Shown piece by piece: positions 1-6,775 of a stretch of DNA of 8,480 nucleotides. Positions within the stretch are counted from its first letter, which is position 1; every line of letters starts with the position of its first letter. Position numbers and translations under genes: made by a program. The notes under the pieces are model-generated. The model was not told the origin of the DNA and did no database searches. It worked only from the letters and a program-made list of their open reading frames with translations. The stretch comes from Lysobacterales bacterium (GTDB lineage: Bacteria > Pseudomonadota > Gammaproteobacteria > Xanthomonadales > SZUA-36), in assembly GCA_009692275.1 (NCBI GenBank), contig SHZL01000110.1:1-8480 (forward strand). The letters are read 5' to 3'.

Positions 1-1560
1 TCCACCATGTACCCGACAGTGGAGCACATCGTTGACCTGATGAACCAGGACCCGACGCGCCCGGTCATCATCTGTGAGTATTCGCACAGCATGGGCAACA
101 GCCTGGGGAACTTCCAGGATTACTGGGATGCGTATGACAAGTACCCGCGCTTGCAGGGTGGCTTTACCTGGGACTGGGTGGACCAGGCGCTGCGCCATGC
201 CGGGCCCGATGGGCCTGAGGTCTGGGAGTACGTCAATACCAGTGACGGCGCCAACGTAAACGACGGACTGGTCAATGCCGACCGCAGGCCACAGCCCGAG
301 CTGAACGAGGCGCGCAAAGTCCTGCAGCCCGTGAAAATCGAAGACATTGACCTTGCCAGGGGGCGATTGCACATTCGCAACGCCTACGACTTTGTCGACC
401 TGTCGCATCTTGCGCTTTCCTGGAAGCTCATGGCAGATGGCATGGAGGTGCAGTCCGGAGTTTATGCTGAGCCGCTGGACGTCCCGCCGCGCATGGATCG
501 GGAAATTTTCCTACCCCTTGACGTTAAGCGGATCCCCGCGGGACAAGAGGGTTTCCTCGATGTGAGCCTGGCGCTGCGCGACGATCAGCCATGGGCACCA
601 GGCGGCCAAGAAGTAGCCTTCGCGCAATTTTTAGTGCGGCAACGCGGCACTGGCAGCAACACAGCCGCGATCCCTGAAACCATTGCGCCCGGTGCCCTGG
701 CTGTCACCCGTAATCGTCAGCAGCTGGTCGTCACCGGCGCTGAGTTCAATGCAACATTCGCGGGCGCGGGCCTGGTGTCTTATCAATGGAATGGCACTGA
801 GCGGCTGGCCGGACCGCTGCTGCCGAATTTCTGGCGGGTGCCGACCGACAATGACGAGGGTGGTGGCGATGCCGGTTACGCCCACCGATGGCGCGCAGCA
901 GGACTGGACCGCCTGCAGATCACCGCCGGGAAGCCGCAATACGAGGCGCTGGAAGATGGCTCTGTACGTGTGACCGCCACCAGTCGCGCCGCGGGCATCG
1001 AAACCGCGGTGGACCTGTTCACCAGTTACGTTATCAGCCCCGGCGGGGTGGTGAACGTGACCGGGCAATTCACCCTGAATGGAGCCATGCCTCCCCTGCC
1101 CCGCGTGGGTTTCCAGGTCGCCCTGCCGGGTGCGTATAACACGGTGGCCTGGTATGGCCGCGGGCCGCACGAGAGTTATTCGGATCGCAAGCAAAGCGCG
1201 CGAGTCGGCAGTTACGCGGCGAAGGTGGCTGATTTGCATTTCCCCTACGTGATGGCACAGGAGAACGGCAACCACACCGACACGCGCTGGCTGACCCTGG
1301 TCGATGGCTCCGGCGCGGGCTTGCAGATCACGTCGGCTACACCCTTCGATTTCACCGCACACGACTACACTGATGCAGCACTGCTGGCCGCAAAACAAAG
1401 CCAGGTGATAGCACGCGACGGCAATGTGACCTTAAGCCTGGACCTGGCCCAGATGGGACTGGGTGGAGATGACAGCTGGAGTCCGCGGGTTCACCCGGAA
1501 TACCTGCTGGATAAACACCAGTACCGCTTTTCGTTTACCATTGGCCCGTTCGAACAGTGA
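1..1560 (+). CDS. lacZ: LacZ-type beta-galactosidase (GH2), C-terminal part, 5' end outside window
   Basis: The frame is open from the first base, so the gene is truncated by the left edge; about 519 residues remain of a family usually near 1000. GH2 beta-galactosidases hydrolyse terminal beta-D-galactosides with retention. The motif ICEYSHSMGNS (bases 67-99) matches the E. coli LacZ nucleophile region, with the nucleophile Glu (E. coli E537) at bases 76-78. It is followed by LQGGFTWDWVDQ, matching the substrate-platform Trp568 region. The C-terminal beta-sandwich (domain 5, Bgal_small_N) is clear: FWRVPTDNDEG, WYGRGPHESYSDRK, PYVMAQENGNHTDTRW and the terminal MGLGGDDSWSPRVHPEY all have direct LacZ counterparts. 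The acid/base Glu (E461 equivalent) lies upstream and cannot be checked. The loop after WDWVDQ is shorter than in E. coli and lacks the usual GGDFG and Phe601-Asn604 pattern. An NCS1 transporter follows after 60 bases. The family call is very secure; lactose as the physiological substrate is not. Confidence 0.96.
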   Translation, partial: STMYPTVEHIVDLMNQDPTRPVIICEYSHSMGNSLGNFQDYWDAYDKYPRLQGGFTWDWVDQALRHAGPDGPEVWEYVNTSDGANVNDGLVNADRRPQPELNEARKVLQPVKIEDIDLARGRLHIRNAYDFVDLSHLALSWKLMADGMEVQSGVYAEPLDVPPRMDREIFLPLDVKRIPAGQEGFLDVSLALRDDQPWAPGGQEVAFAQFLVRQRGTGSNTAAIPETIAPGALAVTRNRQQLVVTGAEFNATFAGAGLVSYQWNGTERLAGPLLPNFWRVPTDNDEGGGDAGYAHRWRAAGLDRLQITAGKPQYEALEDGSVRVTATSRAAGIETAVDLFTSYVISPGGVVNVTGQFTLNGAMPPLPRVGFQVALPGAYNTVAWYGRGPHESYSDRKQSARVGSYAAKVADLHFPYVMAQENGNHTDTRWLTLVDGSGAGLQITSATPFDFTAHDYTDAALLAAKQSQVIARDGNVTLSLDLAQMGLGGDDSWSPRVHPEYLLDKHQYRFSFTIGPFEQ

Positions 1561-1592
1561 TCCCAAGCAACGAATAGTAACGGCACCCCAGC

Positions 1593-1608
1593 CCAAGCGA
1601 GTCCTTGG
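1593..1608. repeat. small inverted repeat just upstream of the NCS1 ribosome binding site
   Basis: CCAAG (1593-1597) and CTTGG (1604-1608) form a perfect 5-base stem with a 6-base loop. It sits four bases before the GGAG ribosome binding site (1612-1615) of the downstream transporter. There is no T-run, so it is not a classic intrinsic terminator. It could slightly tune translation or be chance. Confidence 0.25.
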
Positions 1609-1620
1609 TACGGAGACGTA

Positions 1621-3033
1621 ATGTCCAAGAAAATCGAGTATTTCGAAGTGCGATCAATCGAGTATGTGCCGATCAGGGAACGCCGCGGCATGCCGTGGAA
1701 CCTGTGGCCGATCTGGTTCACTGGCGGCGCACACCTGGCAACGATTGCCACCGGCTCCTTTGGCGTTGCGCTGGGTGGCAACTTCGTCTGGATGGCCATT
1801 GCCGTTGTGCTTGGCAGCGCATTCGGCACGTTTTTCATGGCCTTCCATGCCACCCAGGGACCACAGCTCGGCCTGCCGCAGATGATCCAGTCGCGGCCGC
1901 AATTCGGTTATATCGGCTCGTTGCTTGTGTGGGTCGTCGCGCTGATCACGTTCATTGGCTACTGCGCTTTCAACCTGGTCCTTTCGGCCGACACGATTTT
2001 TACGCTGGTCAGTTGGAACCGGCAAAGTACCATGGTGGTTATGGGCCTGGTCGCAGCAATACTGGCAATCCTGGGTTACGACCTGATCCACAAAGCGCAG
2101 CAGTGGATGGCCTATGTGTTGCTCGGCATATTTGCGGTGGTGACGGTTGCGCTGGTACGTGTGCATTTCCCGGCCGAGCAGCTTGACTTCGCCAATTTCG
2201 CGATGATCCCGTTCCTGTCGCAATTGCTGGCATCAGCCGGCTACCAGTTGTCCTGGTCGATCTTCGTCTCCGACTACTCACGCTACCTGCCGCGCGACGT
2301 TGGCGTGCGCGCGTCGTTCTGGTGGACCTATGTCGGCGCAATGATCGGCTCCGCGTGGCCCGCGCTGATCGGCACCGTCGCCGCCGCGCTGTTTCCCGCG
2401 CTGGGACTGACGGCGGCACTCAAGGGCATGGCGGACTTGATGATCCCGGGTTCCGGCAACGCCTTCCTGCTCGCATCGCTGCTTGGCCTCGTAACCACCT
2501 CGACATTGATGTACTACAGCGCCTCGTTGACCCTCCTCAGTATCGCTGACTCAATCCGGCCCTTAAGGCTGTCCTTTTGGCACCGCCCGGTGACACTCGC
2601 CGTTTTGTTGATCGTGACGTGGTGGATAGCACTCGGGGCATCGGAGAATTTCGCCACGCAATTCCATGAGTTCCTGGCGATCCTGCTGTACCTGTTCACG
2701 CCGTGGACGGCGATCAATCTCGTGGACTTCTACTACCTTCGCCGCGGGCACTACTCCGTACGGGAGATTTTCAATCCCAACGGCATGTACGGCCGCTGGA
2801 ATTGGCGTGGGCTTGTGGCCTACTTCGGCGGCTTTATTGCAATGATCCCATTCTTCAGCACCCACCTCTACCGCGGCCCGGTGGCTGTAGCGATGGGCGG
2901 CGCCGACCTCGCCACTCTGGTGGGACTACCGGTGGCAACGCTGATCTACCTGCTTGCATATCGCTCGTTCGACCTCGATGAGGAAATTCGCCTCATCGAA
3001 ATCGCGGACTATCAGTTGGATCCGGACGCCTGA
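1621..3033 (+). CDS. NCS1-family transporter (purine/cytosine permease-like)
   Basis: The product is a 470-residue inner-membrane protein with about 12 hydrophobic segments, the usual size for the NCS1 (nucleobase:cation symporter-1) family, which imports nucleobases, allantoin, hydantoins and related N-heterocycles with H+ or Na+. Family hallmarks seen are: the N-terminal cytoplasmic stretch ending in RRGMPWNLWPIWF (21-33, start of TM1), QGPQLGLPQMIQSRPQFG (79-96), SDYSRYLP (217-224) and PWTAINLVDFYYLRRGHYSV (361-380). The start has GGAG at 1612-1615, five bases before the ATG, and the protein begins just as relatives do. It lies 60 bases after the galactosidase on the same strand with no terminator between, so co-transcription is likely. 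The 3' end overlaps the convergent MFS gene by 22 bases. NCS1 substrates are not predictable from overall similarity; the assignment is to family only. Confidence 0.93.
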   Translation: MSKKIEYFEVRSIEYVPIRERRGMPWNLWPIWFTGGAHLATIATGSFGVALGGNFVWMAIAVVLGSAFGTFFMAFHATQGPQLGLPQMIQSRPQFGYIGSLLVWVVALITFIGYCAFNLVLSADTIFTLVSWNRQSTMVVMGLVAAILAILGYDLIHKAQQWMAYVLLGIFAVVTVALVRVHFPAEQLDFANFAMIPFLSQLLASAGYQLSWSIFVSDYSRYLPRDVGVRASFWWTYVGAMIGSAWPALIGTVAAALFPALGLTAALKGMADLMIPGSGNAFLLASLLGLVTTSTLMYYSASLTLLSIADSIRPLRLSFWHRPVTLAVLLIVTWWIALGASENFATQFHEFLAILLYLFTPWTAINLVDFYYLRRGHYSVREIFNPNGMYGRWNWRGLVAYFGGFIAMIPFFSTHLYRGPVAVAMGGADLATLVGLPVATLIYLLAYRSFDLDEEIRLIEIADYQLDPDA

Positions 3034-4253
3034 GCGCCAGCCGCCCGTGCCCAATCAATCGGCGCTATCTTGCCCAGTATGAGCAGCCAGCCAAACAGCC
3101 CAAACACGTTCACGGCGGCTACTACCGCAAACGCAACATCGAAGCGGCCGGTCTGATCGACCAGGATACCGGTAACCGCCGGTGCAATCAGGCCGGCAAT
3201 GTTGCCAACGGCATTCTGAACACCCACCCAACTGCCCGATGCCTTGGGTCCCGCGATGATTTGCGGTATCGCGAATATGCCGGGATAGGAGAAACCGGCG
3301 ATGATCTGGAAGATGAATAGCGAGATAATTGAACCGGTAACGGGCAACAGCACCATTCCCGCCATGCAGGCAATGCCCGCGACATGGGACATCACCATGA
3401 GTCCTTTGTAAACGAGATCTATGCTACGGCCGGCACGGATCCAGCGATCGGCGGCCCAGCCCATCAGCAGCGCACTCGCGGCATTGAGCAGGTAGGCCCA
3501 TGAGGCAATCAGCGCCATCATACCCATGGAAAAGTCACGTTCCTTGACCAGGTAAAACGGCAGCCATGACAGGATGAAGTAGAAGCTGTAGTTCGATGCA
3601 AAATGCCCCAGCGATGCGCCCCAGAGTGCGCGCTGCTTGAGGATGAGCCGGTAAGCGGGAACACCCTCATCCACTTTACCGCCCTTGGGTGACAATACCA
3701 CCTTGACCTTGAACCAGGGCCACAACCACAGCAGCGACAGTGCTCCGAACAGGACAAATACCGGCCGCCAGCCATAGATACTCATCAGGAATCCGCCGAG
3801 CAGCGTGCCCACTGCCGGGCCAACCAGGTAACCGAAGCCAAGCACGCCATTCGCCTTACCCAGGTGCTGCACCTCGACCGCACCTGCCAGGACTTTCGAG
3901 GCGCAGGGAAAAGCCACGCTTTCGCCGATGCCGAGCAGGACGCGCAGAACCACTAGTGCAATGAATCCCTGGGCCAAACCGGTCGCCAGCGTTGCAATCG
4001 ACCAGATAGCCAGGCCGGTAGCAAAGACCCTGTAGACTCCGTAGCGTTCCGCCAGCCATCCGGCCGCTGGCATGCAGGCCACGTACCCGTAGTAGAAGGC
4101 GGACAGCAGGAAACCCAGCTGGCTGGCGCTCATGTGCAGCTCGTCCTGCATGAGCGGAGCGGCCGTCGCAAGATTGCCACGGTCAATGTAGTTGATGAAT
4201 AACGCAGCGGTTACCAGCAGCACCAGCCGCCTTGAAGTGTTTGTGTCCTGCAT
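3012..4253 (-). CDS. MFS transporter, ACS (anion:cation symporter) type, copy 1
   Basis: The product is a 413-residue major facilitator with 12 predicted membrane segments. NYIDRGNLATAAPL (residues 21-34) is the TM1 signature of the ACS family, which carries organic anions such as hexuronates, glucarate, phthalates or sialate. MFS motif A is present as GWLAERYG (65-72) and as a second-half version near GWAADRW. A GES motif in TM4 also fits. The central cytoplasmic loop is of ordinary length and charged. GGGAG (ctccc at 4262-4266 on the plus strand) lies eight bases before the ATG. It is the downstream member of a tandem pair: the first 60 residues differ from copy 2 at only seven positions. 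A 107-base spacer separates the two and carries its own copy of the leader block, so it may be expressed independently. Its last seven codons and stop overlap the end of the NCS1 gene on the opposite strand. The substrate is unknown. Confidence 0.93.
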   Translation of the reverse strand: MQDTNTSRRLVLLVTAALFINYIDRGNLATAAPLMQDELHMSASQLGFLLSAFYYGYVACMPAAGWLAERYGVYRVFATGLAIWSIATLATGLAQGFIALVVLRVLLGIGESVAFPCASKVLAGAVEVQHLGKANGVLGFGYLVGPAVGTLLGGFLMSIYGWRPVFVLFGALSLLWLWPWFKVKVVLSPKGGKVDEGVPAYRLILKQRALWGASLGHFASNYSFYFILSWLPFYLVKERDFSMGMMALIASWAYLLNAASALLMGWAADRWIRAGRSIDLVYKGLMVMSHVAGIACMAGMVLLPVTGSIISLFIFQIIAGFSYPGIFAIPQIIAGPKASGSWVGVQNAVGNIAGLIAPAVTGILVDQTGRFDVAFAVVAAVNVFGLFGWLLILGKIAPIDWARAAGAQASGSN

Positions 4254-4333
4254 GGCGCAGTCTCCCGGGTCAGTGGTTGCAGTGCCGCTATTCTGTCAGA
4301 AAACCACGATTGGTGAGCACGCAACTACTGCAC
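4254..4333 (-). repeat. duplicated leader of ACS transporter, copy 1
   Basis: This leader aligns with 5663-5738 upstream of the paralogue. The ribosome-binding region (gggag plus eight bases) and a 24-base block (4283-4306) are shared, the latter exactly. Weaker similarity continues through a GCACGCAA versus GCTCGCAA stretch to about 4333. Preservation of non-coding sequence shows that the duplication unit included the promoter region and not only the reading frame. Confidence 0.7.
4290..4298 (-). promoter_or_regulatory. candidate extended -10 element with overlapping 11-base palindrome, ACS copy 1
   Basis: On the minus strand this reads TGACAGAAT, a TGn plus CAGAAT that matches four of six -10 bases, placed for a start site near 4282 and a 5' leader of about 30 bases. 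The overlapping TTCTGTCAGAA (4291-4301) is a perfect 5+1+5 palindrome and could be an operator. No good -35 is visible. The same block occurs before copy 2. Conservation supports a function, but shared ancestry alone could also explain it. Confidence 0.3.
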
Positions 4334-4340
4334 CACAGGA

Positions 4341-4351
4341 GAGAAATTCTC
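4341..4351. repeat. 11-base palindrome after the stop of ACS copy 2
   Basis: GAGAA-A-TTCTC is a perfect 5+1+5 palindrome ten bases past the copy 2 stop codon in the tandem spacer. It lacks a T-run and is too weak to call a terminator. It may be chance. Confidence 0.2.
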
Positions 4352-4360
4352 AACCAGGAG

Positions 4361-5662
4361 TTAGATAGCCCGCGAAAAGCGATTGGCCCCCGCCCGCGCC
4401 CAGTCGATTGGCACTATCTTTGGCAGAATAACCAGCCAGCCGACCAGGCCCAGTACATTGACGGCTGCTACAACCGCGAATGCCAGGTCAAAGCGGCCGG
4501 TCTGATCGACCAGGATCCCGGTAACGACCGGTGCAATCAGGCCGGCCATGTTGCCAACGGCATTCTGTATGCCGACCCAGCTACCCGATGCCTTGGGACC
4601 GGCGATGATTTGCGGTATCGCAAATATGCCTGGAGAGGAGAATCCGACAAAGATCTGCAGGATGAACAGCGCGATGATCGAACCGGTAACGGGCAACAGT
4701 ACCATTCCCGCCATGCAGGCAATGCCCACGACATGGGTCATCGCCATCACCCCCTTGTAGATGAGGTCAGTGCTGCGGCCGGAACGCACCCAGCGATCGG
4801 CAGCCCAACCCATCAGCAGCGCACTCACGGCATTGAGGAGGTAGGACCAGGAAGCCGTCACGGCCATCGTCTCCATTGAGAAACCGCGAGCCTTGACCAG
4901 GTAAAACGGCAGCCACGACAGGATGAAGTAGAAGCTGTAGTTCGACGCAAAATGCCCCAGTGATGTACCCCAGAGTGCGCGTTGCCGGAGGATTAGCCGG
5001 TAAGGAGGACCATCCGGATCCACTTCGCGGCGCTGTGTTTCGCCATCCCCTGTTTCGTGGGCCCCTGTTTCGTGGCCCCCTGTTTCGTGTTGCCGGGGCG
5101 CCACAGCCATTTTGGTCCTGGCCCAGGGCCACAGCCACAGGAGAGACAGGGCGCCGAACAGAATAAACACCGGTCGCCAGCCATACATGCTCATCAGGAT
5201 TCCGCCGAGCAGCGTGCCCACTGCAGGGCCGACCAGGTAACCGAAGGCAAGTACGCCGTTCGCCTTACCCAGGTGCGCAACCGGGACCGCACCGGCGAGG
5301 ACTTTCGAGGCGCAGGGAAATGTCACGCTCTCACCGACCCCAAGCAGCACACGCAAAATCAGCAGCGCAAGAAAACCCTGGGCGAAACCGGTCGCCAGCG
5401 TTGCAATCGACCAGATAGCGAGGCCGGTGGCAAAAACCCGTCGCACCCCGTAGCGTTCCGCCAACCAGCCGGCCGCGGGCATGCAGGCTACGTAGCCATA
5501 GTAGAAAGCAGACAGCAGGAATCCCAGCTGGCTGGCGCTCAGGTGCAGTTGTTCCTGGATGAGTGGTGCGGCCGTCGCAAGATTGCCGCGGTCGATGTAG
5601 TTGATGAATACTGCCGCTGTTGCCAGCAGCACCAGCCGCCGCGAAGTGTTTCTGTCCTGCAT
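4361..5662 (-). CDS. MFS transporter, ACS type, copy 2, with repeat-expanded central loop
   Basis: The product is a 433-residue, 12-segment major facilitator and a paralogue of the next gene downstream. It has the ACS TM1 signature NYIDRGNLATAAPL (21-34), motif A GWLAERYG (65-72) and the second-half motif GWAADRW (285-291). The 20 extra residues relative to copy 1 lie almost wholly in the loop between TM6 and TM7 (about 181-217), where HETGG, HETGA, HETGD and a degenerate GETQR (192-211) are encoded by four 15-base repeats. That loop is cytoplasmic in MFS proteins and tolerant of insertions, so transport is probably retained. GGGAG (ctccc, 5671-5675 on plus) is eight bases before the ATG. The gene is divergent from the SDR gene across a 259-base control region. 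Two near-identical transporters may differ in substrate, affinity or regulation. Family call is secure; the cargo is unknown. Confidence 0.93.
   Translation of the reverse strand: MQDRNTSRRLVLLATAAVFINYIDRGNLATAAPLIQEQLHLSASQLGFLLSAFYYGYVACMPAAGWLAERYGVRRVFATGLAIWSIATLATGFAQGFLALLILRVLLGVGESVTFPCASKVLAGAVPVAHLGKANGVLAFGYLVGPAVGTLLGGILMSMYGWRPVFILFGALSLLWLWPWARTKMAVAPRQHETGGHETGAHETGDGETQRREVDPDGPPYRLILRQRALWGTSLGHFASNYSFYFILSWLPFYLVKARGFSMETMAVTASWSYLLNAVSALLMGWAADRWVRSGRSTDLIYKGVMAMTHVVGIACMAGMVLLPVTGSIIALFILQIFVGFSSPGIFAIPQIIAGPKASGSWVGIQNAVGNMAGLIAPVVTGILVDQTGRFDLAFAVVAAVNVLGLVGWLVILPKIVPIDWARAGANRFSRAI
5030..5089 (-). repeat. in-frame 15-base minisatellite, four units
   Basis: Read on the coding (minus) strand, the units are CACGAAACAGGGGGC (5075-5089), CACGAAACAGGGGCC (5060-5074), CACGAAACAGGGGAT (5045-5059) and a degenerate GGCGAAACACAGCGC (5030-5044). 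The first three share their first 13 bases exactly. The period is a multiple of three, so copy-number change keeps frame. The paralogous transporter has no such repeats at this loop, so the expansion postdates the duplication or was lost from the other copy. Confidence 0.93.
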
Positions 5663-5738
5663 GGCGCGAGCTCCCGGATCAGTGACGGCAGATGCCGCTA
5701 TTCTGTCAGAAAACCAGCATCAGCTCGCAAGCTTTTGC
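5663..5738 (-). repeat. duplicated leader of ACS transporter, copy 2
   Basis: This is the counterpart of 4254-4333. It shares the gggag ribosome binding site, a 24-base identical block (5693-5716) and weaker flanking similarity. One single-base length difference separates the two between the start codon and the block. Confidence 0.7.
5700..5708 (-). promoter_or_regulatory. candidate extended -10 element with overlapping 11-base palindrome, ACS copy 2
   Basis: TGACAGAAT on the minus strand fits an extended -10, and TTCTGTCAGAA (5701-5711) is the same palindrome as at copy 1. The predicted transcript start would be near 5692. A TTGCGA lies upstream at a 19-base spacing, which is too long and not kept at copy 1, so no -35 is claimed. 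Confidence 0.3.
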
Positions 5739-5746
5739 AGCTTACT

Positions 5747-5784
5747 TGGGAATTGCTCAGCTTGACCTGACTCAAGCTTTCCCA
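5747..5784. promoter_or_regulatory. dyad-symmetric element in the divergent control region
   Basis: AGCTTGA (5759-5765) and TCAAGCT (5772-5778) are perfect 7-base inverted arms around a 6-base spacer. Outside them TGGGAA (5747-5752) and TTCCCA (5779-5784) form a second, perfectly matched pair offset by a 6-base bulge on the left. The element lies between the divergent ACS and SDR genes, a typical place for an operator that would control both. As RNA it could also fold into a bulged hairpin, but there is no T-run. No regulator gene is in the window to pair it with. Confidence 0.4.
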
Positions 5785-5808
5785 GGCAGACTCTGATCAA
5801 TTGCTCAG
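5751..5808. repeat. 10-base direct repeat AATTGCTCAG, two copies
   Basis: AATTGCTCAG occurs at 5751-5760 and 5799-5808, a start-to-start distance of 48 bases. An inverted core GAGCAATT lies at 5905-5912, shortly before the SDR start. The spacing is not an exact number of helical turns. These could be repeated half-sites for a regulator or chance. Confidence 0.3.
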
Positions 5809-5921
5809 AGGCTCTCTGGTTTAGACTTCCACAGAGAAGTGGTACTGTTGTAAACCGTCATATTGCCTGCCCCTGGCAGCCATTCCTGCACGGGTGCACC
5901 TGTGGAGCAATTCAGCGGCTG

Positions 5922-6740
5922 ATGGAAATTGACCTGAGCAAAAAGGTGGCGCTGGTAACCGGCGCGGCGCAAGGCATAGGTGCGGCGGTTGCCAAAACCC
6001 TGGCTGCGGCAGGCGCGCGCGTGATCGTGACCGACCTGGACGCCCAAACCGGTATGGCCGCAGCGGTGGTGGCAGAGATAACCGGGAGTGGCGGCAATGC
6101 GGAGTTCATTGTGCTGGATGTCAGCAATGAACAGCACTGGCAGGCGGTCATGCAGCAGGTTACACAGCGGCACGGCGGGCTGGATGTCCTGGTCAACAAT
6201 GCCGGCGTGGTGTTGGTAAAGCCGGTCGAGGACGTTACGCTTGAGGAGATACGTCGGATCTGCCGGGTAAATATCGAAGGCGTGGTGCTCGGGGTCAAGC
6301 ACGCCCTGCCCCTGATGAAGCCCCGTGCAGCGGCCAACCCGGCGGGCTGCTCCATCATCAACTTCTCATCGGCCATGGGCATAAAGGGATATCCATTTGG
6401 CTCGTTGTACAGCATGACCAAGGGCGCTATCCGCCTGTTCACCAAGTCCATAGCGCTGGAATTTGCGGCGCTCAAATACAACATCCGGGTCAACTCCATT
6501 CACCCCGGGCTGGTCGACACTCCCATGGTTGAACATGAAAGTGACAAGTTGGCGCAACTGGGCGCCATGGGCGCCACGACGCCCGCGGAGATGCGACTGG
6601 CGCTGCAGAGCCTGAATCCCACGGGACGAATGGGAACCCCACAGGAACTGGCCAACGCCGTGGCCTTCCTGGCCTCTGACCTGAGTTCATTCATGAACGG
6701 GTCGGAAATGATCGTCGATGGTGGGGAAACGGCGGGTTAG
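5922..6740 (+). CDS. classical SDR-family NAD(P)-dependent dehydrogenase
   Basis: The product is a 272-residue soluble oxidoreductase, a normal length for classical short-chain dehydrogenases, which interconvert secondary alcohols and ketones. All family marks are present: the cofactor glycine motif TGAAQGIG (13-20), an acidic Asp38 at the end of beta-2 that favours NAD over NADP, NNAG (92-95), Asn117, Ser150, and catalytic Tyr163-x-x-x-Lys167 in YSMTK, followed by NSIHPGLVDTPM (191-202). The overall look resembles cyclopentanol or hydroxysteroid dehydrogenase-like SDRs, but the substrate cannot be called. The start fits the family (DLSKKVALVTG directly after the initiating residues). The ribosome binding site is poor: GGAG at 5904-5907 is 14 bases away. 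The MFS gene begins 48 bases downstream, so an operon with it and the hydrolase is likely. Confidence 0.94.
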   Translation: MEIDLSKKVALVTGAAQGIGAAVAKTLAAAGARVIVTDLDAQTGMAAAVVAEITGSGGNAEFIVLDVSNEQHWQAVMQQVTQRHGGLDVLVNNAGVVLVKPVEDVTLEEIRRICRVNIEGVVLGVKHALPLMKPRAAANPAGCSIINFSSAMGIKGYPFGSLYSMTKGAIRLFTKSIALEFAALKYNIRVNSIHPGLVDTPMVEHESDKLAQLGAMGATTPAEMRLALQSLNPTGRMGTPQELANAVAFLASDLSSFMNGSEMIVDGGETAG

Positions 6741-6750
6741 CACTGCAGTG
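6741..6750. repeat. 10-base palindrome directly after the SDR stop
   Basis: CACTGCAGTG begins immediately after the TAG stop and is a perfect palindrome without a loop. It cannot form a useful terminator hairpin and has no T-run. It could be a protein-binding site in the SDR-MFS gap. Confidence 0.2.
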
Positions 6751-6775
6751 AATTATACTGGTGCACTGTTACCGC

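Noticed and set aside
631..1398. Long open frame on the minus strand opposite the galactosidase (255 residues)
   Set aside because: It is antisense to a gene with clear LacZ homology throughout, has no recognisable domain, and is rich in Arg, Gly and His as expected for a shadow frame in GC-rich DNA.
4232..4879. Plus-strand open frame of 215 residues across the ACS pair
   Set aside because: It is antisense to both transporters, compositionally odd, and partly repeated only because the underlying genes are duplicated.
5030..5089. Repeat array as a CRISPR
   Set aside because: Units are contiguous 15-base tandem copies without spacers and are translated in frame within a transporter gene.
5762..5790. 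TTGACC at 5762-5767 as the -35 of an SDR promoter
   Set aside because: At 17 bases the -10 position reads GGCAGA, a poor match, and no better partner lies at 16 or 18; I found no convincing SDR promoter.
5806..5879. Small hairpins (CAGAG-GCT-CTCTG at 5806-5818, CTGCC-CCT-GGCAG at 5867-5879) as terminators or a riboswitch
   Set aside because: Stems are only five base pairs, no T-runs follow, and no known riboswitch core is recognisable.
5805..6499. Two minus-strand open frames overlapping the SDR start
   Set aside because: They lie opposite well-conserved SDR motifs and show no family features or convincing ribosome binding sites.
6754..6759. TATACT, a five-of-six -10 match in the SDR-MFS gap
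   Set aside because: There is no -35-like hexamer at 16-18 bases upstream and no TGn extension, so an internal promoter is not supported.
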